This document shows positions 41,660 through 53,159 of a stretch of DNA of 64,000 nucleotides, piece by piece. The notes beneath the pieces are model-generated. The model ran no database searches, was not told the DNA's origin, and worked only from the letters and a program-made list of their open reading frames with translations. How positions within the stretch are numbered: the stretch's first letter is position 1; each line of letters begins with the position of its first letter. Location: contig CAVWUA010000003.1 in the NCBI GenBank assembly GCA_963758025.1, forward strand, positions 489,381-553,380, given 5' to 3'. Position numbers and translations under genes: made by a program. Source of the stretch: CAVWUA01 sp963758025 (GTDB taxonomy: Bacteria > Planctomycetota > Planctomycetia > Isosphaerales > Isosphaeraceae).

Positions 41660-41911
41660 CGTCCCCCGAACCGGGCCGGTCTCCCCTCAGCCACGACGCA
41701 ACCACTTCGAGTCGTAGTATCGGTCGGGATGGCCGATCGGGTCCAAGGTGAGGTGGACCCCGAAGGAATCGCGACAATAACGGTTGGAGTGATTGTGCCG
41801 AAAACATCGAACGCAAGGGCTGCGCACAGCCGATAGGTAGCCGAGAATCATGGCCCGAAACGCCGAGGGAATCGGGCGTCGCGAGATCCCACAAGCGAGG
41901 GCGAGAATCCC
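41660..41911. promoter_or_regulatory. Divergent promoter region between outer-membrane factor genes
   Basis: About 250 bases between oppositely oriented efflux genes, without a convincing coding frame. It must serve both transcription units. No individual promoter or operator could be recognised. Confidence 0.45.
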
Positions 41912-43668
41912 GTGATCTGGAACCCGAGAGCGGTCGTGCTCCGCGTGGGCTTGGTCCTGCTGACCCTGGGTCGGCTCGCGTCCGGCCAGTCGTGGGCCAG
42001 CGTCCGACTCCGCCCGTGCCGGTTCCGGTCGCGTCCGCGGCCCGCTCGGCTCCCGTCATGGCAGGGGCCGAGCAACCGGGGCCGGGGGGGACGCCGATTC
42101 TGGGGACCGAGTGGCGGCCGATTGATCTGAACACGGCCCTTCGGCTCGCCGGGGTCCAGAACCCCGACCTGCTCGTCGCTCGCCAGCGGGTCACCGAGGC
42201 GGTCGCCCTGCGGCAGTTCGCGGCCGTGCAGATCATCCCGACGCTCAACGCGGGTGCAAGCTACGACAACCACACCGGCAATCTCCAGCAATCCAACGGC
42301 AACATCCTCTCGGTCAACCGCGAGTCGGTGTACGTCGGCTCGGGAACGTATCCGACGGCCGCCGGCACGGTCTCGATCCCCGGCGTCCTCCTGACGGGCA
42401 ACATCGCTCGGGGCGTCTATCTGTATCTCGCCGCCCGGCAGGAGGTTCGGGCTCGCGAGTTCGCCACCGTCGCCGAACGGAATCAGGTCTTGCTGCGGGT
42501 CTGCGAGGCGTACTGCGAGCTGATCCGCGCCGAGGGGCTCCGGGCCGTCCGGCTCCAGGTCGTGGAGCAGGCGGCCGAGGTCGCCCGGATCACCGCCGAG
42601 TACGCCCGGACCGGGCAGGGGCGCGAGGCCGATGCCCGCCGCGCCGCGACCTTTCTCGCCCGACGCCAGGCCGACGTCCGCGAGGCGGAGGGGAACGTTC
42701 TGACCGCCTCCTCGCATCTCTGCCGGCTCTTGAACCTGGACCCGTCGATCCGCCTGCATCCGACGGACGCGGCGGTCGTCCCCTTGATGGTCGTCCCCGA
42801 GCCGATCCCCTTGCCCGAGCTGATCGCCCTGGCCCTCTTGCGACGGCCCGAGCTGGCCGAGCGACGGGCGGTGATCCAGCAGGCCCTGCTGGCGCTGGAG
42901 GGGGCGAAGGTCTTGCCGTTCTCGCCGACGGTCCTGATCGGTTTCAGCGGCGGCGGATTCGGCGGCGGCAGTAATCTGGTCAATCCGGTCTTCGGCAACT
43001 TCGCCCCCCGCAGCGACTTCGACGTCTTCGCCTACTGGTCCCTCCTGAACATGGGGGCCGGCAACGCGGCCCTGATCCGTCTGGCCAAGGCTCAGTTGAA
43101 GGTCCGTCAATATCAAGAGCTGATCGTTCTCGACCGCATCCGGGACGAGGTGGCCGAGGCCCATGCCAGGATTCACGCCCGCTTCGCCCAGATTGGCGAC
43201 CAGGAGGGGGCCGTCCGCTCGGGCTGGAAGGGGTTCGGGCTGGACCTGGAACGCATCCGCCAGGCCGTCCCCGAGTCCGGCCGCACCGTCGCCCGGCCGA
43301 TCGAGGTGCTGGACAGCCTCCGCCTGCTGGCCGACTCGCTGGAGGACTACCTCGACGCGATCGTGGATTACAACCGGGCGCACTTCGAGCTGTACGTCGC
43401 CCTCGGCCAGCCCCCGGCCAGCGTCCTGGCCCGCCCGGTCCCGACCGCGGGCGTCGTGCCGTCGAATCCGTCGCCGGTCCTCGCACCGACCGAGGAGGAG
43501 CTGGCCGAGCCTCCCGCGCCTGGCACGCCCGGCGCGGCCGAAGCGATGCCGCCGCTGCTGACGCCGCCTCCGGCCGTGCGGTCGCCCTTTGGACCGGCCT
43601 TGCCCGAGCCGCTCGCACCCGGCAGTGCACCGCCCGCCCGGCCAGATTCCGCGAGGCCGCGCCCATGA
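41912..43668 (+). CDS. TolC-like outer-membrane efflux factor (first of tandem pair)
   Basis: About 585 residues. A signal peptide (VVLRVGLVLLTLGRLASG) is in the frame from 41,912; one frame break near 41,995 then leads to the conserved body, where IDLNTALRLAGVQNPDLLVARQ opens the first outer-membrane-factor repeat. Characteristic strings are EYARTGQGREADARR, FGGGSNLVNP and DFDVFAYWSLLN. The C-terminus is a Pro/Ala-rich tail. It resembles the following gene throughout, and its stop overlaps that gene's start (ATGA at 43,665-43,668), so the two are translationally coupled. It probably forms a channel for an efflux or secretion pump. Confidence 0.85.
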
Positions 43669-45843
43669 TCCAGATGCGACGCCCTTTCCGGCTTGTTCCG
43701 GTCCTGGCTGTCTGTCTGGCCGTCTCTGGCGGCTGTGGCGCTCTGCGCAGAGACTTTGTCGCCACTCCCCTGACCGAGACCGTTCATCGATACCAGTCGG
43801 CCGTCGAACGGGACCGCACCGCGGCAGATGGGGCGTCGTCTCCGGCGACGACCCGTTCCGCCGTGGCCTCCCCGATCGATCCCGCGGTGTCGCGGACCGC
43901 CGCCGAGCTGGCTCAGGTCGCGGAACCCGCGGCCGACGCGCCGGCGCCGGGACCGTCGGAGGCCGCTCCGACGTCTCCGCCCGACGCGCCGGCGCCGCCC
44001 GACGTGGTCCCTCCCGCGATCCCGCCAGCACCGAGCCATTATCCGATCGACCTGCCAACCGCCTTGCGGCTGGCCGAGTCGGAGAACCCCACGATCGGCG
44101 AGGCCCGGGCCAACGTGGCCGTTTCCCTTGTCCAGCTTCAGCAGGCCCGGCTGGAACTGGTTCCGAACCTCAACGGCGGCTTCAACTACGACGGCCATAC
44201 CGGCCCGCTCCAGCGTTCCTCGGGAGAGATCCTGCGCGTCTCTCGCCAGGCCCTCTACATCGGCGGCGGCGCCCAGGCCGAGGCCGCCGGGCCAGCCGCC
44301 GTGCCGGCGGTCTTCCTTCTGAACCACCTCTCCGACAGCCTTTTCGACCCACTCGCCGCCCGCCAGCGAGTCGACCAGGCCCGCTTCGAGGCCACGTCCA
44401 CCGCCAACGCCACGCTCCTTGAGGTGGCGGAGGCCTTCCTGGAGCTTCAGGGAGCCCAGATCCTGCTGGAAGCCCGACGTCGCACCGAGGCCGACGCCGC
44501 CGAGGTCGCCCGGATCACCGCCGAATACGCCCGGGCGGGGCAGGGGAGTCAGGCCGACGCCCAGCGCGGCGAGACCCAGCGCCGGCTCCGCCGCGCCGAG
44601 GTCCACCAGGCCGAGGAAGCCGTCGCCGTGGCCTCGGCCCGGCTCGCCCGACGCCTCCACCTCGACCCCTCGGTCGCCCTCCGGACGGTCGGCGACCCCC
44701 TGGTCCTGTACGACCTGATCGACCTGGAGACGCCCGTCGATCAACTCGTCGGAAGCGCCGTCCTGCGACGCCCCGAAGTCGCCGCCGGCTCGGCGGGGCT
44801 GGCGGTCGCCGAGACCCGCAAGCGGCAGGAAGTGGCCCGGCCGTTCCTGCCGACGCTTTACCTCGGCTTCAGCGGCGCGGTCTTTGGCGGCGGCAGCAAC
44901 ATCGTGCCGCCGACGGTGGGCAACTTCCGGGGCCGAACCGACTTCGACGTCTTCGCCTACTGGTCCCTCCTGAACTTCGGCCTCGGCAACGCCGCCCGCA
45001 TCCGCGAACGTCAGGCCCAGCTTGGCGAGGCGTTCGGCGCCCGACAGCTCGTGATGGCCCGCGTCCGCGACGAGGTCGCCTCGGCCCGCGGCGAGGCCCT
45101 CTCTCAGGCCGAACGCATCCAGATCGCGCGCCGCGAACTGGCCGATGCTCAAGATGCCTTCAACAAGGACCTGGAGCGCACGATTCAGGCCGTCCAGGAG
45201 GTCCGCCCGATCGAGCTGACGAACAGCCTCGACCAGCTCCGCGAGGCCCGCGAGCAGTACATCGAGTCCATCATCGGCTACGATCAGGCCCAGTTCCGCC
45301 TGTTCGTCGCCCTCGGCTCGCCCCCGCCGCTCCAGGGGCCGACCGCTCCCGCGCCCGCGCCGGTTCTCGCCTCCGCCGAGGAGCTGACGACCAACCCGGC
45401 CGCCCCCGCGCCGCCAACGACCGACGCCCCGCCTCCGCCGGCCGCGCCGCGTCCGGCGTCGGCCGACCCCGCGCCCACGCCGGTCATCGAAGCCGAACCG
45501 GCCCAGGCGCTCCTCGCCGATCTCGACGCCGCGCACTCCGAATCGTTGAAAGCCGCACGCGACTACGAGGCGGCGCGTGCCCGACTCCAGCAGGCGGTCG
45601 AGTCGGGGGCCGACGCCCTCCCGACCGCGGCCGAGGCGGTCGAGTCCGCCCATGCGGCCTTGCTCGCGGCCGAGGCGCGCTACGCCCTGCGCCCTGGGCC
45701 GCATCGCGCTCGTCAAGCCATCCCTCCGTGATCCCGAGTCCGCGGTTACGCTCAGACCACCGAAGCGCGACACGGTCCGTTCCACCTCGGCCATCACGAT
45801 GCCGGAACCATCGTCCCTCATTGTCCCGGAGGACCAGCCATGA
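43665..45843 (+). CDS. TolC-like outer-membrane efflux factor, probable lipoprotein (second of tandem pair)
   Basis: About 725 residues. The N-terminus FRLVPVLAVCLAVSGGCGALRR has a weak lipobox (SGGC), suggesting a lipoprotein. The body is paralogous to the preceding gene: EYARAGQGSQADAQR, FGGGSNIVPP and DFDVFAYWSLLN. A long Ala/Pro-rich linker and a short coiled coil follow. The frame breaks near 45,690. In the corrected frame the product ends at 45,843, which overlaps the next start codon as ATGA; this supports the correction. In the uncorrected frame it would stop at 45,731. It belongs to the same transcription unit as its neighbours on both sides. Confidence 0.83.
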
Positions 45844-46767
45844 GGCCGCAACGCCGCTTTCAGCCGACCTCCGAACCGCTCGATCGCCGTCTCTCCCTGA
45901 GCGCACCGGGCTTACCGGGAACGATTGGCGTGGGTCTTGCCTCCGTGACCGCGCCGCGAGGCCTGGCGCGCGTTTCGGCGACCGTCGCGCAGGCCAATCT
46001 CGCCGCGCGACGCCATGCCACGCTCTTCAGCTTCGCCGCCCAGCCATTGCCGGGCAGTCCGCTACGCCCTCAGCCGATCCGCGCTCAGGGGCCGAACGGC
46101 CGCTCCTTACCGTTCTACCTCGGAGCGCCCTACAACCCGAGGTTCCACCCGTTCGCCCTCGGCTACGCCAAGACGGCCCAGCCCGGCGATCTCACGTCGG
46201 TTGTCACAGGTGTCGGCGGCACAACCGGTTCCGCTCAGGTGAGCACGGTTCTGCTCGGCGATGTGAATGGCGATGGCCGGGTCGATCTGGACGACCTCCA
46301 GGCATTTGCCTCGTCCTACAACTCCAAAATCGGTGACGCGAACTACAACCCCGCCGCCGACTTCAACCAGAACGGCCAGATCGGCATGGGGGACGCTGCG
46401 AATCCTCTTGCGCAACGAGACGCCGCTGACGCCCAGGATTCCGCTGAACCTCACGGTCCACATCATCGTGCCCGACCAGTTCCCGGGCCGTCGCCCCGTC
46501 AATGCCCACGGTGGGGTCGCCGCCGTGTCAGACGTGACGATTGTCGGCCACACCACGCCCGGCTCGCTCGTCTTCCTCGACGGCCCCGACGGCGCCAATT
46601 ACCAGTTCGAGGAGGCGGCCTTCCCGACCGACGCCCACGGAAACTTCTCCTACACGCTCCATCTGACCAAGGCCTTGACGAATACCGAATATCTCGTCAT
46701 CGACCCCTTCGGCCAGCAGATCATCAAGGCCCTGCCGGTCCGCCTCGCCGGCGCCGACACGGCCTGA
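45840..46767 (+). CDS. Exported protein with dockerin type I-like domain
   Basis: About 308 residues. The N-terminus includes EPLDRRLSLSA, a variant of the LEPR-XLL-type motif. At about residues 140-195 lies a dockerin-like pair of calcium loops: LLGDVNGDGRVDLDDLQAF and DFNQNGQIGMGDALRILLRN. The C-terminal part (VIIVPDQFPG region to the end) looks like a single Ig-like beta domain (VSDVTIVGHTTPGSLVFLDG). A frame break near 46,405 is bridged by GMGDALRILLRNETPLTPR. In cellulosomes dockerins bind cohesins; in planctomycetes their partners are unknown. The gene overlaps the upstream efflux gene by four bases (ATGA), an unexpected partner for it. Confidence 0.8.
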
Positions 46768-46776
46768 ACCCTTTTT

Positions 46777-48355
46777 TCAACCCGGTTTCAATCGAGAACC
46801 GTCCGCGACGATTCCTCGCCCCCCTTCGTTCGATCCGACGAAGACGCTGGCCGGCTCCGGCTCGACCGGCTCGCCATCCTCGATGGTGACGCTCGTGGCG
46901 ATCACCTGGTCGTCGGTCGAGAGACCTTCGAGGATCTCGACCCGGATGCCGTCGTCCTTGCCGACGCGGACCGTTTCCTTGTAGGCGTGCCCTTCGCGGA
47001 CGACCCAGACCGTACCGCCACCGTGGCCGTCGGTGCTCACCAGGGCCGAGGAGGGAATCGTCAGATAATCGGTCGGCTTTTCCAGGAGGATCGTCACCAG
47101 GCCGTACATCCCCTCGCGAAGCCTTCCCGACGGGTTCGGCAGGTCCACCTCCACGCGCATCGTGCGGTTGGCCGAGATCTCGACGTTGGAGAGCCGCGAA
47201 ACCTGCGCTTCGAACTGCTCGCCCGGCAGCGCATCGAGCTGGATCACGGCCTTGTCGCCGGGATCGACAAGCGGCACGTCGCGGTCCGGCACGTACAGCA
47301 CGACCCGGATCCGATCGGTCCGGGCGACGGAGAGAATCGTCGTGGCCTGCCCCTTGTCGGCCTCGGGGATGAACGCCCCGCGATGGAAGTTGCGGCGGGT
47401 GACGACGCCGTCATACGGCGAGACGATCTTGAGGTATTCGGCCAGCAAGGTAGCCCGCCTCTGGCCGGCCTCGCGGACCTGGACCATCGCGCGAGCGACG
47501 CGAAGCTGGGCCTCCGAGACGTCCACCTGGGCTTCCGCCTTCAGAAGACGCCCCCGCGCTGTCTCGACGGCCGCCACGGCGACATCCTCGCTCGATTTGG
47601 CCGACTCGTAATTCTTCTGCTGCTCGTCCACGACCCGCTCGTCCACGACCTTCCGCTCGGCGAGCTGCTGGTAGCGGAGATATTCTTTTTCCCGATATTT
47701 CCGCAGGGCGGTCGATTGCTCGACCTCAGCCTCGCGCTGGTGGACCTCGGCACGCGCGGCAACGACTTCCGCGTGGGCGGCTTCGAGTTCGGCCTCGGCC
47801 TGAACGGCCTCGGCGCGGGCGCGTTCGAGTTCGGCGGTGGCCTCCTCGACATCCTGCTGACGCTCGGGGTTGTAGATCTCGGCGAGCACCTGCCCGCGCG
47901 TCACGACGTCGCCAATGTCCACGATCTGGGCCCGAAGATAGCCCGAGGCTTTCGCCTGAAGGTCGGCGGACTCGAAGTAGTGGAGCACGCCCGGTTGCGT
48001 GGTCGTCCGTGGCAGGCCCCCCTTGTCGGGATGAACGACCTTGACGCTAACCACGCCCTCCTGGTTCTTGTCCGATCCACTCCGGTCCGCGCCATTTCCC
48101 GAGGTATTGGCGGTTTCAGCGTTCGTATCTTCCGACGAGCCTTTTGCCTGCATGTAATAGGCCCCGCCGACCACGACCGCCAGGGCCAGAACCGCCGAAG
48201 CCGCCCATCCCCAGAACCGCTCGGATGAGTTTGCCCTTCGCCTTCGCGTCGCTCTCGTCGAGGCCACGGCGTCGTACCTCCTCCGGCTTTGTCGCTGTTC
48301 GACGCGAAAAAAAGCCGGTTTGGATCGATATCGGCTTGTCTCCGTTATCAATCAA
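46777..48355 (-). CDS. RND/HlyD-family efflux adaptor (membrane fusion protein)
   Basis: About 525 residues. One membrane helix (WGWAASAVLALAVVVGGAYYM) near residue 50-70 is followed by the two halves of a lipoyl domain (GYLRAQIVDIGDVVTRGQVLAEIY and LKIVSPYDGVVTRRNFHRGAFI). These flank a long alpha-hairpin rich in Glu/Ala/Arg, with beta-barrel and proximal domains after them (RVVLYVPDRDVPLVDPGDKA). It links the RND pump to an outer-membrane factor in the periplasm. A TTG at 48,355 with a frame break near 48,225 gives a natural cytoplasmic N-terminus (EEVRRRGLDESDAKAKGKLIR); the alternative TTG at 48,351 needs no break but gives an odd N-terminus. It is divergent from the RND gene at 48,492. 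Confidence 0.88.
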
Positions 48356-48491
48356 CGCAATTTGTATTCCATAATGAGCCCATTCGGCGCAACGCTTGCA
48401 GGACCCTGTCTAACATCCCCCCTCGTTGCCGAACGACCCAAAGCGATGATTTCGCTTCGCCGATTTCCAAAAGAAGGGGCGATGACGCACC

Positions 48492-51400
48492 ATGAGGGGA
48501 TTGATCCGGTTCTCCCTGATGAACCCCTGGGCCGTGACGGTCTTCGCCCTGGCCCTGGTCCTGCTCGGGACGTTGAGCCTGTTCCGCATCCCGATCGACA
48601 TCCTGCCAACGTACGGCACGCCCGCCGTGCAGGTGATGACCTTCTATGGTGGGATGCCGCCCGAGGATGTCCAGGCCGACATCACCCACCGCATGGAACG
48701 CTGGACCGGCATGGCCCCCGGCATCAGCCGGCAGGAGTCGCGTTCGATCCTCGGTTGCAGCATCGTCCGCAACTACTTCCATCAAGGGGTCGATCGCGGC
48801 GAGGCCCTCAGCCAGGTCATCTCGATGGCTCAGGCGGAGATTCCCAACCTCCCGCCCGGCACCTTGCCTCCGGTCGTCTTGAGCTTCGACCCGACCTCGA
48901 CGACCCCCGTCTGCCTCGTCGCGTTGCGGAGCAAGACGGCCGACGAGGCGGCCTTGTATGATGTCGGACGCTACGAGGTCCGCAGCCAGGTCATGACGAT
49001 CCAGGGGGCCGTCTCGCCGGTCGTCTTCGGCGGGAAGATCCGCGCGGTGATGGTTTATCTCGATCGCGCCAAGATGCAGGCCCGTGGTCTGGCCCCGACC
49101 GACGTGATGCAGGCCGTCGCCAACGGCAACGTCTTCCTCCCCACCGGCGAGGCGATCCTCGGCGACATGGACTACTTCCTCAGCAGCAACGCGCTGATCG
49201 AGGATGTCGAGGACATGGGCAAGATCCCCTTGCGGACCGAGCACGGCAACCGCGCCTACGTCGGCGACGTGGGTAAGCCCGAGGATTCGGCCCTGATCCA
49301 GACGACCATCGTGCGGGTCGAAGGGCGCAAGGCGGCCTACATCCCCGTCATGCGGTCGCTCGGCGCCAGCACGCTCTCGGTTGTCAGCGAGCTCCGGAAC
49401 CGCCTCAGCGATATTCAGGCGAAGCTCTCGCGCGGTGACATCAACCTTGAAGTCATCATGGATCAGTCGGTGTACGTCCGGAAGTCGATCCGGGCCCTGG
49501 CGACCGAGGGCGTGCTGGGCGCGGTGCTCTGCTCCCTGGTGATCCTGTTGTTCCTCGGTCGCTGGCGGATGACCGCGATCGCCGTGTTGACGATCCCGAT
49601 TTCCGTGCTGGCCGCGATCGCCTTGCTCTACGTCACCGGCAACACGATCAACGTGATGACCCTCTCCGGCCTCTCGATGGCGATCGGCCCGATGGTGGAC
49701 AGCGCCATCATCAGTCTGGAGAACATCGACCGCCACCTCGAACGAGGCGCCCCCCTGCGACTGCGCGGTGCTCGACGGCCCGGCCGAGGTCGCCCTGCCG
49801 GAGCTGGTCGCCAGCCTCAGTACCCTGATGGTGCTCGCCCCCCTGGCTCTGATGCCCAGTTCCGGGCAATTTCTCTTCAAGCCGATGGCCCTGGCCGTCG
49901 GCTTCGCGATGGGCATGGCCTACATCATGTCGCGAACCTTCGTCCCCTCCCGCGCCGCCGGATGGTTGAAGGAGGAGTCAAACGACGAGGACGAGGAGGA
50001 CGAGGACGAATACGACGAGCAGGAAGACCGCCGCGGCGTCATCGCGCGGAGCTTCGCCAGGTGGCAACGGGGGATCGAGCATGGCATCGCCTGGTACGGA
50101 CGACGGCTCGAATGGGTGCTCGAACACGTCTGGCTGGTGGTGATCGTCGCCTACATCGCGCTCGCATTGATCTTGCTGGTGCTGATCGGGCCGGTGCGGA
50201 AAAGTTTCTTCCCCGAGGTGGACGCTGGCGCCTTTGAAGTGTATGTCCGGGCCCCCAGCGGCACGAAGCTGGAGAAGACGAACGACCGGGTCGCCGAGGT
50301 CGAGGACTTCATCCGCGATCGAGTCGCCGAGGACGACCTGAAACTGATCGTCTCGGAAATCGGCGTCACCCCCGACTGGTCGGCCGGCTACACCCCCAAC
50401 GCCGGCAAGATGGATGGAATCGTCCGCGTCCAGCTCACCCCCGAACACGAGACGGGTGCCTACGAATACGCCGATCAGCTCCGCCACGCCTTCGCCTCCG
50501 ACCGCCGCTTCTCCGACCTGGAGATCGCCTTCAACGCCGGCGGCCTGATCCGAGCGCCCTCAATGAAGGACAGCCGACGCCGATCAACATCCGCGTGATC
50601 GGCAAGGACATGCACGTGACCCACAAGATCGCCGATACGATCCGTCGCCGTGTCGCCAGGATCGACGGCGTGGTGGACCCCCGCATCGTCCAGCGCCTGA
50701 ATTACCCCGCGTACAAGATCCTCGTCGATCGCGCCAAGGCGGCGGATGTGGGGCTCTCGCAGGACGATGTCATCAAACAAGTCATCGCGGCGTTCAATTC
50801 CAGCATTCAGTTCAACAAGCGTATTTTCTGGGTCGATCCGGTCAGCGGCAACCAGTATTTCGTCGGCGTGCAATACCCCCTGGAGGACGTCAAGAGCCTG
50901 GAAACCCTGCTCGACGTGCCGATCACCGGCGTCAACCAGATCCGCCAGGACCGCCGGGTGGCGACGGCCCAGCCGCCGGAATTGTTCCCCGTCGAACAGC
51001 CCGTGTCCGGCGAACCGATCGCGCCACCGATCCCCTTGAGCAACATCGTGACCCTGGAACGGACCGAGATCCCGACCGAGATCACCGACCTGAACCTCCA
51101 CAAGACGATCGACCTGAACGTGGGAGTCTATGGCCGCGACCTCGGCCACGTCGCCGATGACGTCTATGATGTGATCGAGCAATTCGGCAAGATCAAGGAG
51201 GGTGGGTCGGCGCGTCCCAGACCGGCACGACCTGGCAGGCGTACGACCCGGACTCCGACTCCGGCCGCGTCTTGCCCGGTTACGACATCGTCCTCAGCGG
51301 CGAATACGCCCGGATGGAACAGGCCTTCAAGAACCTGGCGATCGGGCTTTGCCTCTCGATCGTCATCATCTACTTCATGATGGTCGCCCTGGATAAGTCG

Positions 51401-51906
51401 TACCGGGTTCCGCTCGTGAACCTGATGATCGTCCCCTTGATGCTGATCGGCGCCTTGCCGATGCTCTACCTGACGGGGACGGCGATCAACATCCAGTCGC
51501 TTCTGGGCATCATCTTCGTCGTCGGCATCCAGATCTCGAACACGGTCCTGATGACCGACGTGGCCCAGGAGATGCGCAAGAGCAAAGGACTGAAGCCGAC
51601 CGAGGCGATCCGTCGGGCGGCCTTGATGCGGGTCCGGCCGATCATCATGACGGCCCTGGCCGCCTTCTTCGCCTTGATCCCGACCGCCCTGGCCCTGGAA
51701 AAGGGAAGCGAGGCCAATGCCCCGCTCGGCCGCGCCATCCTCGGCGGCCTCCTCGCCGGCGCCCGGCAACCCTGGTGGTCGTACCCGCTCTCTATTCCTT
51801 GATGATCCACGGCCAGCCGGTCGAGCCCCAGGACCCCGAAGAACTTCCGGCCGCCGAGGAAGACGAGGAGAACGAGGAGGACGAGGACGAGTCGGAGGAG
51901 GAATAA
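48492..51906 (+). CDS. RND efflux transporter permease
   Basis: About 1,138 residues. Typical RND features: an N-terminal helix (FSLMNPWAVTVFALALVLLGTLSLFRIPIDILP), porter domains, a TM4 segment GLSMAIGPMVDSAIISLENIDRHLERG, and a second half starting near YIALALILLVLIGPVRKSFFPEVD. The C-terminal end carries IQISNTVLMTDVAQEMRK and MRVRPIIMTALAAFFALIPTAL. Only one Asp is present in the TM4 relay (VDS). A highly acidic insertion (EESNDEDEEDEDEYDEQED) sits in the central cytoplasmic loop, and a second acidic tail ends the protein. Frame breaks near 49,765, 50,570, 51,205 and 51,755 are bridged by clear homology. It pairs with the divergent adaptor gene and probably one of the outer-membrane factors; the substrate is unknown. 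Confidence 0.9.
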
Positions 51907-52025
51907 GCGTCGGTCCGCGAGCAGCGCTCGCCCCTTTGGCCTTGCCAGAAACGCGGCCTTGGGACATCCTGCGGCCGCCGGATGGTTCATCCGTTGACCG
52001 AGTACGGCCAGGGGAGGGCGGGGGC

Positions 52026-52931
52026 ATGAGACGGATCTTGTTCGAAATACCGGGTCTGGGCCTGAAAATCCACAGTTTCGGCCTCTTTCTGGTCCTGGCC
52101 TGTGCCTGTGCCCTGTTCCTGGCGGCGCGGAGATCGCGCCGCGAGCGGCTCAACCCGGAGACGATCTACGACCTGGCCATCTGGCTCTTCACCGGAGGGT
52201 TTCTGGGGGCTCGCATCCTGTTCGTCGTGCAGAATCCGGGAGCCTTGCGGCACTGGACCGACGTTTTCAAGGTCTGGCAAGGGGGGATCGTCTTTTACGG
52301 CTGCATCTTCGGCGGGCTGGCCGGCTCCCTGATCTTCTGGGCGCGGCGACGCTTCCCTCTGCTGGCGACGGCCGACGCGGTCGCTCCGGCCCTGGCGCTG
52401 GGGATCGTGCTGGGACGGATCGGCTGCTTCCTCAACGGCTGCTGCTTCGGCGCCACCTGCGACGGCCCCATCGCCGTGACGTTCCCGGCCGGTAGCTTCG
52501 CCTGGATTCGCCACGTCGAGGCCGGCTGGATCACGCCCGACGCCGCCCGCTCGCTGCCGGTCCACCCCAAGCAGATTTACCTCGCGCTCGAAGGGCTTGC
52601 CCTGCTGGCCCTCCTGACCGTTTACTATCCCCGACGGCGCCGCGACGGCGAGGTGGCGGCCCTTCTCCTGATCGGCTATCCCGTCACCCGCTTCGCCACC
52701 GAGTTCTTCCGCGGCGACGCCAACGGCTGGTACGCCGGGCTGACGATCTCGCAATACATCAGCCTTGCCCTGATTCTCTGCGGCCTGATCTTCTGGCGTC
52801 TGCTCCCTCAGCGGCTTCACGTCCAGTCGGTCGAAGCGAGCGAATCGCCCGTGCCCCACGCGAAGGACCGGCGCCACGCCACCGAACCGTTTGCCATGAT
52901 CCGACACCGACAGGAAGCCGCCGGCGGCTGA
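52026..52931 (+). CDS. lgt: Prolipoprotein diacylglyceryl transferase-like protein
   Basis: 301 residues with seven predicted membrane helices. Conserved segments are KIHSFGLFLVLA, FTGGFLGARIL, WQGGIVFYGCIFGG and GIVLGRIGCFLNGCCFGATCDGP, then a HPKQIYLALEGL segment and FATEFFRGD near the end. Lgt adds a diacylglyceryl group to the lipobox Cys of prolipoproteins. The signature here reads GRIGCFLNGCCFG rather than the classical GRIGNFxNGExxG, so it belongs to the Cys-rich subgroup or a paralogue, and activity on lipoproteins is likely but not certain. AGGGGAGGGCGGGGGC immediately before the ATG at 52,026 supports that start over longer frames. The frame is intact. Confidence 0.82.
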   Translation: MRRILFEIPGLGLKIHSFGLFLVLACACALFLAARRSRRERLNPETIYDLAIWLFTGGFLGARILFVVQNPGALRHWTDVFKVWQGGIVFYGCIFGGLAGSLIFWARRRFPLLATADAVAPALALGIVLGRIGCFLNGCCFGATCDGPIAVTFPAGSFAWIRHVEAGWITPDAARSLPVHPKQIYLALEGLALLALLTVYYPRRRRDGEVAALLLIGYPVTRFATEFFRGDANGWYAGLTISQYISLALILCGLIFWRLLPQRLHVQSVEASESPVPHAKDRRHATEPFAMIRHRQEAAGG

Positions 52932-53159
52932 CGACCGGTCCGCGCTTGCCAATCATCGACAGGTTCCGCGATCCATCCACGGACCTCTCTCCCGGAGTTC
53001 GGCGACGACCGGCGCGCCTGCCCCTTTGCCCCTTCACACTCGCCTCCGCGCCACGACGATTCCCAGAACGGCACATCATTCGCTACCTATCCTGTTGTCC
53101 CCCCCGGAGATCAGCGCATTCTCCTTGAGCCGAGACCCTTGATCTCGGGAGGTCGGGTG

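Noticed and set aside
43368..45851. Long minus-strand open frame of 827 codons
   Set aside because: It is antisense to two well supported outer-membrane factor genes and has no recognisable domains; such frames are common in GC-rich DNA.
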